DNA of 64,000 bases from positions 3,596,001 through 3,660,000 of the forward strand of contig OX596334.1 in assembly GCA_951394405.1 (NCBI GenBank). The letters run 5' to 3'. The position numbers and the translations under genes are program-made. Shown here piece after piece: positions 23,506 to 36,802 of the stretch (its first letter is position 1; each line of letters begins with the position of its first letter). Origin of the DNA: Coprinellus micaceus (Eukaryota > Basidiomycota > Agaricomycetes > Agaricales > Psathyrellaceae). The notes beneath the pieces were generated by a model. The model did not search any database. It was not told where the DNA came from and saw nothing but the letters and a program-made list of their open reading frames with translations.

Positions 23506-25980
23506 CTAAAGATAGTAGCAGCGTTCTTTCAGGGCGCGCATACCGAAAAGGTCCTTGTGATAGAAGTCAGCGTAACGGTCAAGGCTTGTGACAAAGAAAA
23601 AAGCCTACCCAATCAGACGGTGTTATCCACAGTTCGGAAACACCTTCCATCTTGCCAAGGACAGCGCCGCCTTTCCAGGAGAGTGTGCTGGGATCGACTC
23701 CTTTGGGTGGAGGGATAATTTGAACCTTCTCCATATTGGGCACCAAGGGGGTGGCAATTGCCTGCAACCTTTAGTGAATAAATCAGGATGGCCAGTAAAT
23801 GACTCGAGTCGACCAAGACGAAGGCATGGAACTAACCGACTCTCCAGCGCGTGGTTCATCCCAGGAATACTCGCTGTCCCACCAATCACAAGGACGGCTT
23901 GGAGATATTTGCGGATTTTGTCATCTCCTCCCGCGGCGCGTGCACTATTAAAAATCGCAACGTCTAGAGGAAGTTTACTGGCTTCGAATGGGACATCGAT
24001 CTTCCGCTGGGATAGGTCTGGTGGTGGCATTATGGGTGGGGGTGCCTGGGAGAAGTCCAGGTTGGGCGGTTTCTCCTCATCTACATCGATGACTTCGATG
24101 GGATTGGTGAGGCGGGCTCCCTCAGGTTGGTCTACCGCCATTGCATGAGGGTCACCCTCTACCTTCACAGGCGAACTTTGCGCTGGGATTTCCTCCGGTG
24201 GTGGCATGGCTGACGGGGGAGGGTCTGCACCAGCCGGGGGCATCAAGTGTTGGGTAGAGATAATCATCGCTTTGGTCTACGACCTATTATTAGGGCGCGG
24301 AGACGCTAGTGACTGTCAAGATGCGCTCACCATGTTATCCGCTTGGTGAGAAAGGATCTCTTCAGTCACATTGGGAGACGTTGGCAGTAGTCCTTGGCAC
24401 TTGTTCTCAAAATCGATTACTCGTGGTTCAAAAAGGCACTGTGATCTTTCAATAAAGGGTGGAAAAAGGAGGGTAGTATCCTTTACCATTGGTGCAAGAA
24501 TAACTTCATCATAGGCTCGTAGGCCGTACTTTTCTGTCTGCATAGTCGGCCGCCTGACGACAAAGTCGTATAAGTTTAGGGCAACATCGTTCTGGGGTTA
24601 TCGTGAGTACGAATGGCAATGTGATGCAGCGCAAGCATTACCTCGAGCAGTGTACACAGTCGATATTTGAGGTCTTCCATAACAGCCCAGTCGTATGAAT
24701 GGCTTAGGTCGCAATCGCGATATGGGAACTTGATACGTTGCAATAGAACATACAGGAATTCAGTGATATCCTCCCCGCCCATGTTTAATGACAGCCTGGA
24801 ATAGAAACCATCGTCAGGATGGCCACTCGACGTGCGGCAGAAGTTCGTACCGTGTATCTGGGAGGATTAGGCCTTCATCGACGCATGCGATGGAGGTGAC
24901 CTTGGCTCCAATGTCTACGACGCATGCGTTCGATATACCAGCGCCATAGGTTGCTGCGAGTGACTCTTGCTGGGCGCATAGCTGCTTGAATCCCATAGTG
25001 ACAAGCAGCAAATTCACCATCTCCCGAACGTAAGCGCGGTCATAGTAGTCAGGAATCACAAAGATGACCGAATAGTACTGGATGGAGCACCCTATCAGAA
25101 CCAGAACCGTGCCTTGGTATTTTGGCAACCCGCACCTTGAAGTCCTTCCTTGTGATGTCTAGTTTATCGCGCAAGGTGTGTTCAACCAGTGCCTCGATGT
25201 CACTGAGCACGAGCTGCGTAGAGTTATAGTCCCTGGTGTTGAATCCAGAACCGTAGATCGGCCGGCGAACGGCATATCCTGACGCAGCAGGATTACCTAG
25301 TCGAAGAGCCTACGAATTGTTAACGCGGAACATGATTAAACTGAAATGTGAAGACTGACATCTTCCCCAATAATAACCTTGTCCTGCATTGTCGAGTCTA
25401 ACCACTCAATTCGCTTAGGGTCGGAGGTGATAATCTCTGGTTTGAACTGCTCGTTGAACGTCGAGGCAATGGCAGCCGCATGTGGTGTAACACGCAACTT
25501 GTAGAACCGCATCCTGTCTCTCAACGAGACGGTGATGATCGCAAGCTTGGTGTCGAACTAGAACCGTATTGAGCCAATTTGAAAGCCTTGGGATAGGCGT
25601 CGGCTCACAGTATCGCTGGACGCTGGAACCACGTCGTACTCGTCTCCATTCAGAGGGGGTTCAAAGGACGGCCATCCCTCCTCGGATGCCCCACCCGGTC
25701 GTATAATGCAGTTGGGCCGAGTCGGCTGGGCCTCCGCAGAAGTATCCTTTCGCGCAACGACACTTGGCACTGACAATGGTGCTACATCGGAGGCTTTTCC
25801 AATCCGTATAAACCGAGATCCAGGATGGATGACAAGGACCTGGGAGCCGCGTCTTCGCCGTGGTCAGTATTGTGCGACGCGTCCTGCAAGCGACGGTAGG
25901 ACTCACCGACCATCGCTTGAACCCTCTTCTAAGACTTCGGGACCCTTCCCCTTCAATAGATTCTTCCTGTACCAGTGAGT
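23506..25980 (-). CDS. ARP8: Actin-related protein Arp8 (INO80 complex)
   Basis: Multi-exon gene on the minus strand. An early exon has VLVIHPGSRFIRIGKASDVAP, the Arp8 version of the actin phosphate-1 loop. Later exons have YDRAYVREMVNLLL, then ACVVDIGAKVTSIACVDEG (phosphate 2), MGGEDITEFL, and YLQAVLVIGGTASIPGMN (the adenosine region). The last exon (23506 to about 23554) supplies DLFGMRALKERCYYL after PSDW, closing the protein as Arp8 homologues do. Arp8 is a nuclear actin-fold subunit of the INO80 chromatin remodeller and binds nucleosomal and extranucleosomal DNA. An acidic/Pro-rich insert (about 24060-24230) is typical of Arp8. The 5' end is not solved: the first coding exon near 25890-25970 is open to a TAG, so an upstream start exon may be missing. 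Confidence 0.9.
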
Positions 25981-26473
25981 TTGCGTCTCCGACTTGAGAT
26001 ACGTCGAACTAATGTGCTTTGGGTTTGGTCTGTGCCTCCCAAGTCAATATGGCGTGAACCGATCCTCAGGGGGAGCGCCCGTACATCAATGGAACGTGGA
26101 ATGCGGTGTATTTGAACCCAGTGTCATCCTTTTTCGCGTTGGGTATACCGCGAGGCATGGCGGAGTGTCTGGGTGGTGGTACAAAGCAAGGGGCGACTCC
26201 GCTATTATTTCCGCGTGGTGCCACCATCACGATCAACCTTGGGCCATGTGGCCACCAAGCTCACAAACAAGCGCCCACGGGACCATCGCTAGGGGAATGT
26301 AACTCGTCTATATTTCTAGTCGTAGTACTACAGCCAAGGAGTGCATAATTTTTGGGAAGAAAGAACCGTGGTATAAGAAGCGGACTGAATCGAGAGACAC
26401 CAAAGATACAAAAATACAACGGGTTAGATAGTCGTAGGAGAGTGTGTGAAGATACTGCATCGCCAAAACTTGA
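25981..26473. other. TOR 3' flank / ARP8 upstream region
   Basis: About 490 bp between the TOR stop and the first recognised ARP8 exon. It should contain the TOR 3' UTR and the ARP8 promoter, and possibly a first ARP8 exon that I could not identify. No other gene is apparent. Confidence 0.45.
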
Positions 26474-29400
26474 TCACCAGAACGCACACCACCCAGAGAA
26501 ACACTGACACAAGTTTTCCAGCGCGGTTGCCTGGTCGATCAGCCTCCCGACCTGGTCGTGGACAGTGAGACTGAGAAGGGCCTCGTTGTCCGGGTCAGAC
26601 AGGAAGTCCCGACCTACTCCGAGTCAGCAATGAGGGGCGTTCAGGAAGTCTGAACCACTTACCGGTTAACTTGTCCTGCACGCGCTTGTACACAAAGAGG
26701 GCTCGTTCGTTGCGAACTTCGTGGATTCCATGCGGGTCCTCGGCTTCTGCAGAAGGATATCAATTGCTGCTGACTTGTGAGAGAGATATTGTCGTTACCG
26801 TTGAAGATGTCATTTTCATCCGCCTTCAATTTCCTGAGGGGGGCCTGCGGGTGGGCTGTTGCGCGAACCAGTTCTGGCGCGCGGTCAGCATCTACAATAG
26901 GCATTATTTAGCTGAAATTGGAATCGAAAAAAGGTGTACCTTCTGGGCGGCGATCGGCTTCGGTTTGCATCAACCTCCAGTTGATTAATGGATCATACAC
27001 AAAGGCCTCAAGGACCGCCATTAGAGACTCCTTGTTGTCGCGGAGTACCTTCATCGTGATCTCGCATGTGTTCCTGAAGCTCCCCTCGATTCCGCTCACC
27101 TAATGGAGGTCAGTGGGTGTAAGACCAAGGATAAGTGGGATTGTGACGCACTTCCATCGCGTGCGTAAGCATCCTGGTCAAACGGAAGGGGACCTTCTCC
27201 GGGAATTTCTCTCGATGCATAGCGACTTCAAAACAATCACCAAAATCGATGTGGACGACCTTCCCGGTGCTTCGCTCAAGAAGAAGATTGGATGGATGCC
27301 GATCTCCAAGACCGAGGATATGTCCGACCATACTGTTGACCGCCAGTGAACGGGTATATGTTGCCCGTCGCTCTAACCAGTGCTCGGAATTTGCGCTCTT
27401 CAGCCACAGAACTCTATACAGATCCTGCCCTGTGGTGTTCTCAAGTGCGTACTCAAACACTTCGACCTTTTGAAGAAGCATAAGGCCTTCGTAATCCGGC
27501 GCCATCTATCAAGTCGGGTCAGAATGGAACACATGTAGCTCGGAAGGAACCCACCTGGAGCATCAAGCGGTACTCGATGTTCAGGAGCACCTTGCGAGAT
27601 TCGCGGTAGTCGCGAATGAGTACGTGCAACGTATCGCTGTCTTGCACCCATCCCAACAAACCCGCATTGGGAGCCAAGGGAATGACCGGATACCTTTGGA
27701 TATGGAGGCGGCGCTTGAAGCTGGCTGTGTCCACGGACAAAAGGGTGTTGACCAAACCGAAGAGTTGCATAACCCGCTCGTCCTGGCGCAAGTCCTCGTG
27801 GCCCTTAAGGACATATTGACAGTCGCGGCCATCGCTGCCCTTGAGAGAAAGCCGTCGTGGTCGCTGCTTTGAGGCGATGACTGTGAGCTTGGTGGCAAAG
27901 CTCTCAATCCTAATGATAGGACGTCCACTCTGATAGGTACCTGGAAAAAGAAAAGAATCGTCTTAAGACTTTATTGGAGTGCGCTAAAGAGCCACGTACC
28001 TGGAACAGCGAGATCGAGGTTCCGCGCTTTCAGAAGGCTTGGCGAAACGTACTGGAGGTCCAAGGTCGTGAGCTGAGGGAGCTGCTTCTCGACCTTCTTA
28101 AAGACGCCATAATATATATCCCAGGCTTTGTCGAGCTCGGTGGGGTCACCATAGATCTGGTATCGCCGACATGCCTCCCTCGCTTCATGAAGCTCACGGC
28201 CGAAGACCTGTGAGAAGGAGGTCTCGCGCGCAGTGGTAGGTCCCTTCTCCAGCATCTTGTGCAAGGGCTCCAATACCATGATCATACCGTCAGGATTCTT
28301 ATCGTTGAAGTAGAGCCGGGATGCCTCCTCCAAACCTTCGTGCCACATTTCGTGCCAGAGGATGGCCACACGGATGAGTTCTTTGCTGACCAGCAAAGCT
28401 TGTTTGACGATGATGGGGCTATGTTCCTCCATGCGTTTCATGATGTTGAGAGCGGCGGTACGACGTGCGGGGCTTGATGATTTCGAAGCGACAGTAAGCG
28501 GGTAGATGAGAGCTTGTGGATGGTGTTTGCCAACGTCAGTCAAAAGGTTGTTGATATTGCGAATGATGTTGGCGTGAGGTGTTTGAATGCGGGCGATGAT
28601 CTAAGAAAATAACGTTGGAAACCCTCTTCAAGAGCATACGTATTGACAGATACCTGGGGGATGACTTCCAGCCATGTGTCAACTTCCACAGTCGAGAATC
28701 CACTTCCCATGGCATGGCTAACATCGTCGTGGTGACCGTACTTGAACCACAGTGTGAGCAAGCGCAGGGTATCCTGAAGGGTTTCCTGGTTCTGCAGCGA
28801 TATCGACTTGAAGAAGCCTGATATTTACGGACTGTCAACGTCAATATTGTCGAGAGGTAAAGGCGGTACCGACCGTCGATAGCGTGGACAACATGACCAG
28901 CCAAATTGTCGGCGGAGACATCTGCTCCCCCCCTGTTATCCGGCTGGTCGAGGTGAGCAATGATTTCGAAGTTGCAAAGCGCCCAAGTATGCCAGGCTTT
29001 GCACCAGGTGGGGTCGTAGACCGTGGACAAGAAGTATGAGTGGAGGATATCTTGGGCATTCCTCTGCAACGGTGTCAGTCCTTCGGGATGCTCACAAAGG
29101 GGTCAGGTATGCTCACTGCCGTCCATCGATCCTTCAATGTCGCCTGCCATTCACCCTGCTTGAAGTAGCAGCGGGCCAAGAGCTTGGTAAGTTCTCCCAT
29201 CTTCGCCTTCGAGACCGTGGGTCGGTGCTGATCGCCGGTTTCCGTCTGGATATCTTGTGCAAGCTTTGCAGTAAAGACGCGGAGATGGTTCAAGGTCTCC
29301 TCTTGAGCGCCGCGAGCCCACATGAATTTGAGTTGGGCATAGACAACATTTGGTGGGGCCTTGGCATATCCATGATCGTGAGAATAAGCTCGCTACACAC

Positions 29401-32400
29401 ACACTCAGACCAGAGACCGAGAAAACAGAAATGTATTCACCCTTTCAGGACTCAACAGCGAGGAGAAGGTCTTCTCTGCCAACGCCATGCGATCCGATTT
29501 GCGGCATAAGTTTGCGAACTTGATCCACATGACGGGATCTTCGTCGGGCTGTGACACCAGCGTTCTGACCTGGAGAATTCTCTGCCACACTTCAACATCA
29601 GGTTGGCATCCTTGTAGACTGAATAAAACGTCAGCAACCCCTTTCAACTGCAAACGAAAGGCCAGACTACCCACCGCTTCATCCAGGTCTTCCGCATGGT
29701 TGCCTGCTTGTCTGGCTGATCGGCGTACTGCTTGTACGCGATCAACTCCTCAAGCTCAGACAACATCTGTGCCCTGACCACAACACTATAGAAAAGTGTT
29801 CAATGACGGACAGTTGAGGGAGAGCTTGAACCCTACCTGTAAGACCTGCCGTAACCCTCACCGGTGAACGAAGTAAGCTCAGGCTCGATCAATTCCCTCG
29901 CCTTGGCAATATGAACGAGTGCCTTCGGGAACTGGTTCTGGTGGACGGAAAGTATGGCTCTATAGAACGCTCGATCAGGAGAGTCGCCCTTCATGGTCGA
30001 GATGTAGTTGTCCATCGAGTCCCAGTCATTCAGTGACCAGGCAGCGGCTGCGGCCATTGGTGCAATTTCGCGGCGCTCCTCGTGCGTTGCGTTCGTCCAG
30101 TTCTCCGCCACCTGGGTGAACAGGTGATCCCACTCCCCGAGAGCATGGTAGCACTTCATGCGACCAATCATAATGTCGGGTGCGTCAGGGTCCATCTCCG
30201 CCTTCTTCTCGTACGCCCCAAGAGCTTCTTGCCATCTTCCCAAGCGTTCGTACCACTCCTCATGCTTCGTAACATCGTACTGCTCGCCAGCATGCAGCAA
30301 GGTGCCCCACGCGGCGTCATGTTGTTGAAGCCGGGTGTTAATGGAGATGAGCGACTCGATAACGGCAGGAGAAGGGTCGGCGAAATACTCTAGTTCCTTA
30401 TAGTGAAGGGCCTTGGCGTACGCCATATACTTATTGGCATATTCACCAAGTGTTCGGTGTTCAATCGGTAGAGGCTTCTCTTCGTGTTCCATGAACTCTG
30501 CCAGGTTGAGGAGTCGGTGGATGAGGTCCGAAGGCGCGAGAGTCGAGGTGATCGCATACTCGATGGATCGTACAAGGTCCTCCTGGTCTACGTCAGTAAA
30601 GGCATATGTTCATATAATAAAAGCCCGACCTGGTATTGATCGTAAAGCTCCGTCCAACACGACAAGAACGCGGCATTGAAAAGCTCCTTTGCAAGGGGAG
30701 GGTGAATGTCGACCAAATTGATGCAGGCTCTCAGTGCGTGTGACGGCGATTCCTTCATGAACTCGACGCTCAAGCGGTGCATCCACTCAATCCAGTCGTC
30801 GCGCGTGGTAACGGTTGAGACATCCCAGGCCTGCTTAAGATGTTGCTGGTTGACAGTCATCTTTGTCGCCTCGGCGGGTGCTGAGTATTCGGGGGTCTTG
30901 GGATTTTCACTGTGCAAAGAGATCGATCGGTTAGAGACAGCGAGATCCTTGGGCAACCATGGCACACTTACAACAACTCCATCACACTATTTTCCTGCGG
31001 TAGCCGTTCTCCGCTCAGTAACTTCGAGATGAGGTTCTCATATCGGGGGTGTGAGATCCGGTTGCGGTGCATAGACTAGAACATATTAGGGTATCTTCTG
31101 AAATGTATCCAGCCCACTCACCTTGCTGATGGTTGGAACGAAAATAGCGAAGTCGGAGCCCAATTGCACGACCAAAGAGCATAGCGTATCCATCACTGCC
31201 ATCCTCAGCTCATTATTCACTCCTTCCAACACCCTCACCATGGGATGGATAATCCTGGAGGCGTGATCGGAAAAGTTAATCCTCTTCGAGAGTCCGTCAA
31301 TGGTCAAGATGGCTCTTTTTCTCAGCAATGGGTTTCCTTCAGGACGCTCATAGGACTTGACGATGATGGGAATGACGAGGTGCAGATATTCTTCAATGTT
31401 CGCGCCGAACGTCAAGAAGGCATCGAATATCTTGGCCTGGACGCTGATCCTCTTCTCGCTGAGGTCGCCATCGAACACCTTCAAGATTAAGGGAAGGACA
31501 GTGGGTAGGAATGGCTTGAATTCAGCGTCGAGGGCCTTACCCATCGCTTCAATCAGAGCGACAATGGGGAGCTGTAGCGGGGCGTTATCCCAGAGGTGGG
31601 TGATAAGAGCAAAGACGTCGACAACGTAGTTGCGGATATGCTGCTTGATGATGCCAATGAGGATTGCAAGTTGCTGAAGGTGGAATTCTTGCAAGCGGGC
31701 TGTCGAGTTCATGGTGACTGCTGCGAAAGCAGGTATGATCTAGAGATTTTAGTTGAGCCATCTTCCAAGAACGGGTGGTAAATTGGTACTAACTCGAGGC
31801 AAGAAAGTAACGCATTTCAAGCCCTGTGTCTTGAAGATAGCCATGATTGCTTCAATGACCGTATGATGGTGGCTGCTAAGAGATTGGTCCTTGAGGATGG
31901 AAAGAAGTGCATCGATGACCACGGTCTGGAAGTAGTCGTCCGACGAGGTGGTCGCGCTTGCTTGAGTGACGGGCACCTGGTTGACTGCCGCTATGGCAGT
32001 CTCGGCGTTCGATGCGGCCTCTTCCTCAGGTCGTGTCTAGTGGTTTTTAGTTCTGGCTCTTGACTATACAAAACAAGCGTGCTTACCCTCCTCCTGTAAG
32101 GGTCCAAGGCTCCCAAAATACCAAGCACCTTCACAACCTCTCTCCGCGTCGAAGCAGAACTTTCTGTCTTCATGATCTTCCCGAGAAGAGGGAGCAGTTG
32201 AGGATAGTCGACGAGAGGGTTGATCACGTAGCCTGTGCTCGAGCATATCTGCCCCAATGTGTGAAGCGCAGCGTCCCGTTTCACGGCGGTCGGATCGGCT
32301 AGCTTGGCGAGAACGATATTCATCAGCTCTTGGATATGGGCCATTGCAGACTCCCCCGCGACACAGGTCAATTCGCCCAAACACATCATGATGTTGGCGG

Positions 32401-34745
32401 CGACCGCCGGGTTGGAGTCGTTAGCTTTCTGGATGAGGGCGCGCAGCATCGGGATGGAGTAAGGTTTGATCAGTCGTTGTGTCGCGCTGATGAGGAGGGT
32501 AAGGAGCTTTGTACAATCCTCTCGGTTACGCCTGCAAAACCTGTCAGTCAGGGTTCAAGAAGTACGACGAGTTGACTGACATGACCGTGGAGTACTCGAG
32601 TTCAGTCAACAACTGTATCAAGGCCTTACGAAGTGAAGGCATTACGTATGCCGGGTTATGCTTCGCCAACCTGCCGATGAGTACAACAGCAGCTTCTCGG
32701 TTTTCCATGGCCTCATCATTAAGGGCAATGAAGAGCGACCTGACGTTCTCCGCCTGGGCTAGATGCTTGTCAAACCTCTCATGCAAACCCCGCAACACGA
32801 TATTTCGAATTGTCGCGTCCGGGTCCGCAATACCGACCGTAAGCAGCTTGTCGAGGACGTCGCTGATGACTTCAATGGCATGACTGCTGGCTTGGTAGCA
32901 GATGGGGTCCTTGATAAACAGGGTGCAGCAGGTTTCCGCTGCCGCTGCACGGACGGATGGGTTGTCGTCCTCCAAGTATGGAAGGGCAGCACTCCGCACG
33001 AACTCGTTGAGAACGTGGCCCGTCAAATCGAACGTTCCGAGCGTTCTCAGAGCCAGCCTGATAACTTCAGGGTTTTTGTCGGTCGTCATCTGGGTTGCGT
33101 TCAACGGGCCTGGGTGTTCGTTGTGGTAAGACGCTGGAGCACCAAGGGGTTTGTAAGACTGCCCGCTGAGAATCACAGACAGCAGGTCCAGCAAGCGATC
33201 TGTACAGGACAGTGTCAGCCAATGTCAAGATATTTGGCACTAAACCGCGCACCTTGTACTGTCTTCAGCAGCGGAGGGATGTACTTGACGATGTTGGAGA
33301 GAGCTTGCACCAATGGCTCGCTCAAACCGCACGCAATCATGAGGTCGAGTTGGTCGTGGAGAAGCTTCGTCAAATTCGGTCCCACTGCGGCAGCGAGCAT
33401 TCCAATGCACTGGAATATGGGCTCTTCTGAAGGGGCATTCTTCCGACCTCTAGACTGCAATCCCGTCTTGATGTTCTCCATGATCGGGTCGAGGAATGGC
33501 TTCATATCACTCCCAACCGACAATGCGGTATGGCCAATGGCAATGAAAGCTACGAAAGGTAAATAGATGAATAAAGGCGATGGCACGAATACGCACCTAG
33601 TGATCTTTCCGTCGGCTTTTCGAGTTGGGCGAGCAGGTGGCCCATGGCTTTGTGGAGAAAGTGTTCTGTGAAGGTCTGTGTGTCGTATGCAGCGAGGGTG
33701 GGGATCATGGTGATGACCATCTTGCGGACGGTCTGGTCTCTAAACGTCTTAAATCGAAGGATGGTCTCCGCAGTATCCAGGAAGTTCTCTTGCATGAACT
33801 ATGGGAGCCGGTCAGAGGAAGTCGTTGCTAAAACCTCGAAAGTTGACGCACCATGCCCGCATGTAGCAATAGCTCCCTGTACGCAAGCAGGGAGCCGTGG
33901 ATAATCTCGGGTTGTGCCATCTTCAGCCCTGACTGTGCGTCTTGGAGAATCTTGAAGAGGTACGGATTCCGTGCCTGGCGTTCCCTCGAAATGACTATCT
34001 GCAGGCAGTTGGCAAGGAGCTCGGCGGCGCCTTCCCGAACGATTAAGCGGGTATCTCGAAGGGGGGAGGCGATGTTCTCGAAGACGATGTCGATGTGGTT
34101 GTGGAAGTACGTTGGGCTATTCCTTGCAAGCTCCTTGAGGATGAGCACTCCAGCGTAGCGTGGCGGTTCTCCCTTCTCCGGTTGCATGAGCTCGATGGCG
34201 GCAGGGACCTCGAAATCCATGAAACGTTCTCCAAAGGCAGCACCTCCAATGTGCGCAATCTTCCCCAGCGTCTTGGAGGCCGCCATCATTAAGTTCACGT
34301 CATGGTTTGGTAGCAAATGCTTGACATAGTTGTAGAACCGGAACAAGTTGCGCTTGGATTCGATGGTTTCTTCCTGCTCTACGTCCAAGAGCTTTTCTGC
34401 AGGAACTATTCTAGGTGTGTCTGCGCTTCGAGGAACGAGCATGCGTACCGATTGCCAACAAGCCACCAAACGCCTCGACAGTGCTCTGGCTATGCGTCAA
34501 TTCGAACAGCCGTCGGTTGATGTTGTCGTCCCAGAGCTTGGCAGCCGCGTCGGACGTCATTTCTGCTATTGAAACCTGGACCTGAAGTTTGGTCAGTACC
34601 AGGCATCTACAGCCCTTGAAAGCGAACTCACATAACGCTTGAGATCATCGGCGGCCTGAATCCTAGTATCTGGGCTGCGGCTCTTGAGCCCATTGAATAT
34701 GGCATTGAGCTGGTCGCTCTGCTGCTGCGTAGCAGAAGACGACAT
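26474..34745 (-). CDS. TOR1: Target of rapamycin (TOR) serine/threonine kinase
   Basis: Large PIKK gene with many 50-70 bp introns; product roughly 2,350 residues. It begins [17 protein letters not shown] at 34745. HEAT repeats follow to about 30.9 kb (for example [20 protein letters not shown]). A FAT domain spans about 30.5-28.9 kb. The FRB (about 28390-28090) has [20 protein letters not shown] and the helix [13 protein letters not shown]. The kinase (about 27.95-27.05 kb) has [19 protein letters not shown], the catalytic loop [13 protein letters not shown] and [11 protein letters not shown]. The FATC ends CFSGWCAFW before TGA 26474-26476. TOR is the catalytic core of TORC1/TORC2 and couples nutrients to growth at vacuolar and plasma membranes. 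All catalytic residues look intact. Not every intron was resolved. Confidence 0.96.
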
Positions 34746-35177
34746 GGCAGCCTCGTGTCGGGAGCGATGAAACCCGGAGAGGCAGCACGAACCGGGAGAG
34801 GATCACGTTCGGGATGAGGAGATGGCTCAACAGCCGGAGATGCGCACGGTATTTGGCCATGTTGATTCCCAAAGGTACTCTAAATATAGCTCATTTGGCC
34901 CCTATCTGACGGGCGCTTATTCAAGTTCTCCGGAGAAAGGAGTGCATTCCTGTGATTTCGCTTTCACGGTCAATATAAGTGCGCAGTGTCACCATGTCAT
35001 GAGTTTAATTAGATATATGTGCGGATCAGCGATATTTCCACCCTCCTATTATTAATACATGTCCGTCTAGTACCATTGACCGATTGCACAGACATCCCGA
35101 GGGCGGTATGCTTCGCCCTCGACCTCAAATCTCCTATACCAACTTCGTAATACCTTGGAAAAACAACTTTAGCTTGA
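34746..35177. promoter_or_regulatory. TOR promoter region
   Basis: This 432-bp spacer lies upstream of the TOR start and downstream of the secreted-protein stop, both genes being on the minus strand. Short A/T-rich tracts are present around 34870-35060. No discrete element can be named with confidence. Confidence 0.4.
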
Positions 35178-36083
35178 TTAAGACGGGCGGCCGAATTTGA
35201 CAACGGTCGTCTTTTTACCCAAGAGTTGCTTCGACTTGATAATTCCCTCGTAGCACCACTGAAATCTAGATGAGCCATCCAACCAAGGAATATACCACGA
35301 GGAACCTACGTTGAGGAAACCTCCATCTCCTTTACTTGTTACTTCCCCCTCTTTGAACCAGTAGAGATCATAGCTATCAATCATCGTACCACTTTCCGTG
35401 AGTAGACATTCAGCAAAGGAAGGAATGTAACTTGACATACCCAGTCGTCGTGCCTTTGATAACCGAGTTCTTGAATTCAAAGTGTTTATGGTACCAATCC
35501 TTCCCCTTCACGCCCGAAAACTTGTAATCGTGCTTGGGATGGATGACTAGAGCGTTCCAATTCTTGCCAATCTTCTTCCGGACCTCGGCAATGAGCCATT
35601 GGGTCCATGTATTTCGCATCTGGCACACAGTAACGGTTAGATAGCGCACTCCCAGTTAATACGGGGGCGCCATTACGGCGTAATGATCCTACTTGCCTCT
35701 TTTTCCTTGGCTACCAACCCCTTGACGTGTTTCACGATTGACATGACGGCTTCCGCAAGCGCCTGGGCGCCTTGAACGATGGCACCGACCAAACGCGGCT
35801 CAAGATGGTTGCCAGCGTCCTTTCTAAACAGGGAGGCCTGCCTAACCATATCTCCCTCCGACCTCGTGTCGAGATCTAGAGGAGGAGGGCTGAGGCTTCG
35901 GTCCTCGACGCCGTAATCCGCTTGAACCGCGCGCTCGTCATACTCGACCGATTGTATTGCGCGCCCATCGATCAGGGTCAAGTCCCGGTCCTGCAAGGAA
36001 TCAGAGATGCAGGCTTCAGGGACAGGGAGCCCTATTGTGAATGTTGCCAGAGAAATGAGAGAGAACAAGGGTAAGAACCGCAT
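35178..36083 (-). CDS. Secreted protein of unknown function with a GC-AG intron
   Basis: Three exons, 35697-36083, 35441-35619 and 35178-35391, give 259 residues. A signal peptide (MRFLPLFSLISLATFTIG) is followed by an acidic pro-like region with several Arg residues and a hydrophobic helix (VGAIVQGAQALAEAVMSIV). The C-terminal half is a compact domain with TWTQWLIAEVRKKIG, ALVIHPKHDYKFSGVKGKDW, YDLYWFKEGE and GDGGFLNVGSSW. I recall similar GDGGF(I/L)N-containing secreted proteins in fungi, possibly the DUF7888 group, with no known activity. The first intron needs a GC donor (AG|GCAAGT) to keep the frame. An extracellular role, perhaps in interaction with other organisms, is only a guess. Confidence 0.75.
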
Positions 36084-36802
36084 GATGAGAGCAATGCAAC
36101 TCGTACCGGACGAGTGAGTTTACAGACCAGCTGTAGGGAATACTGATGCTCATAGGAGGTGCATTAAATAGGCTTCCAGTAGCGGCCCAAGAGGGATCTG
36201 CGTCTACAATGGGGTCATGCGGGTAATCAGGATTTGGGTGCGCCTTCAGTTGTGGGCTTCGTCGAGCGCACGGGAAAAGGGCGCTGGAGTCGTAACACAT
36301 TCTGGGAAAAACAAATTCGTAACGATTGGATAACGTTGAGAAGCTAGGATTTCGGCCCTTGGCACGTTTGGAACAGCTTTTGTGCCGATAAATTCGTCTT
36401 TTCTTGCCCACAATCAATCCACGTAACGCAACCTTAGTCTCCGGGTTCTCTACTCACAGACGATATCGTTGAACGTTTCCAAGTCCTCTTTCGGAGTGGA
36501 GAAATAAGCCGATACTCCAGACTTTGAATGTGCAGGCTAGTAAATGTGCAAAGCTTAGCCAAACGGTCCCTTCGGGTGGTTGAATAGGCGTTTGCAGCGG
36601 AACCACCGACATTACGACGACGGGCGCTAAAATCGGACCGTCATCAGCGCCGGCCCACGTCATGATGGCATCGCGCTCAGCAACATCACGACCCTCACCA
36701 CTGCTCTCTCTTTCACGAACCGTCTCGTCGAGCATACTCGTACCCACTCTATACCCACAATACACTGCGAATCCGCGCAGGTCGCGAAGAATACGGCGCT
36801 CC
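36084..36802. promoter_or_regulatory. Divergent intergenic region, secreted protein / palmitoyltransferase
   Basis: This 719-bp spacer separates two head-to-head genes and holds both promoters. Open frames here (36016-36417 -, 36454-36849 -) have no motif and overlap the start region of the DHHC gene, so they are likely spurious. Confidence 0.45.

Noticed and set aside
32763..33566. 267-codon plus-strand frame inside the TOR gene
   Set aside because: Antisense to HEAT-repeat exons of TOR, with no motif of its own.
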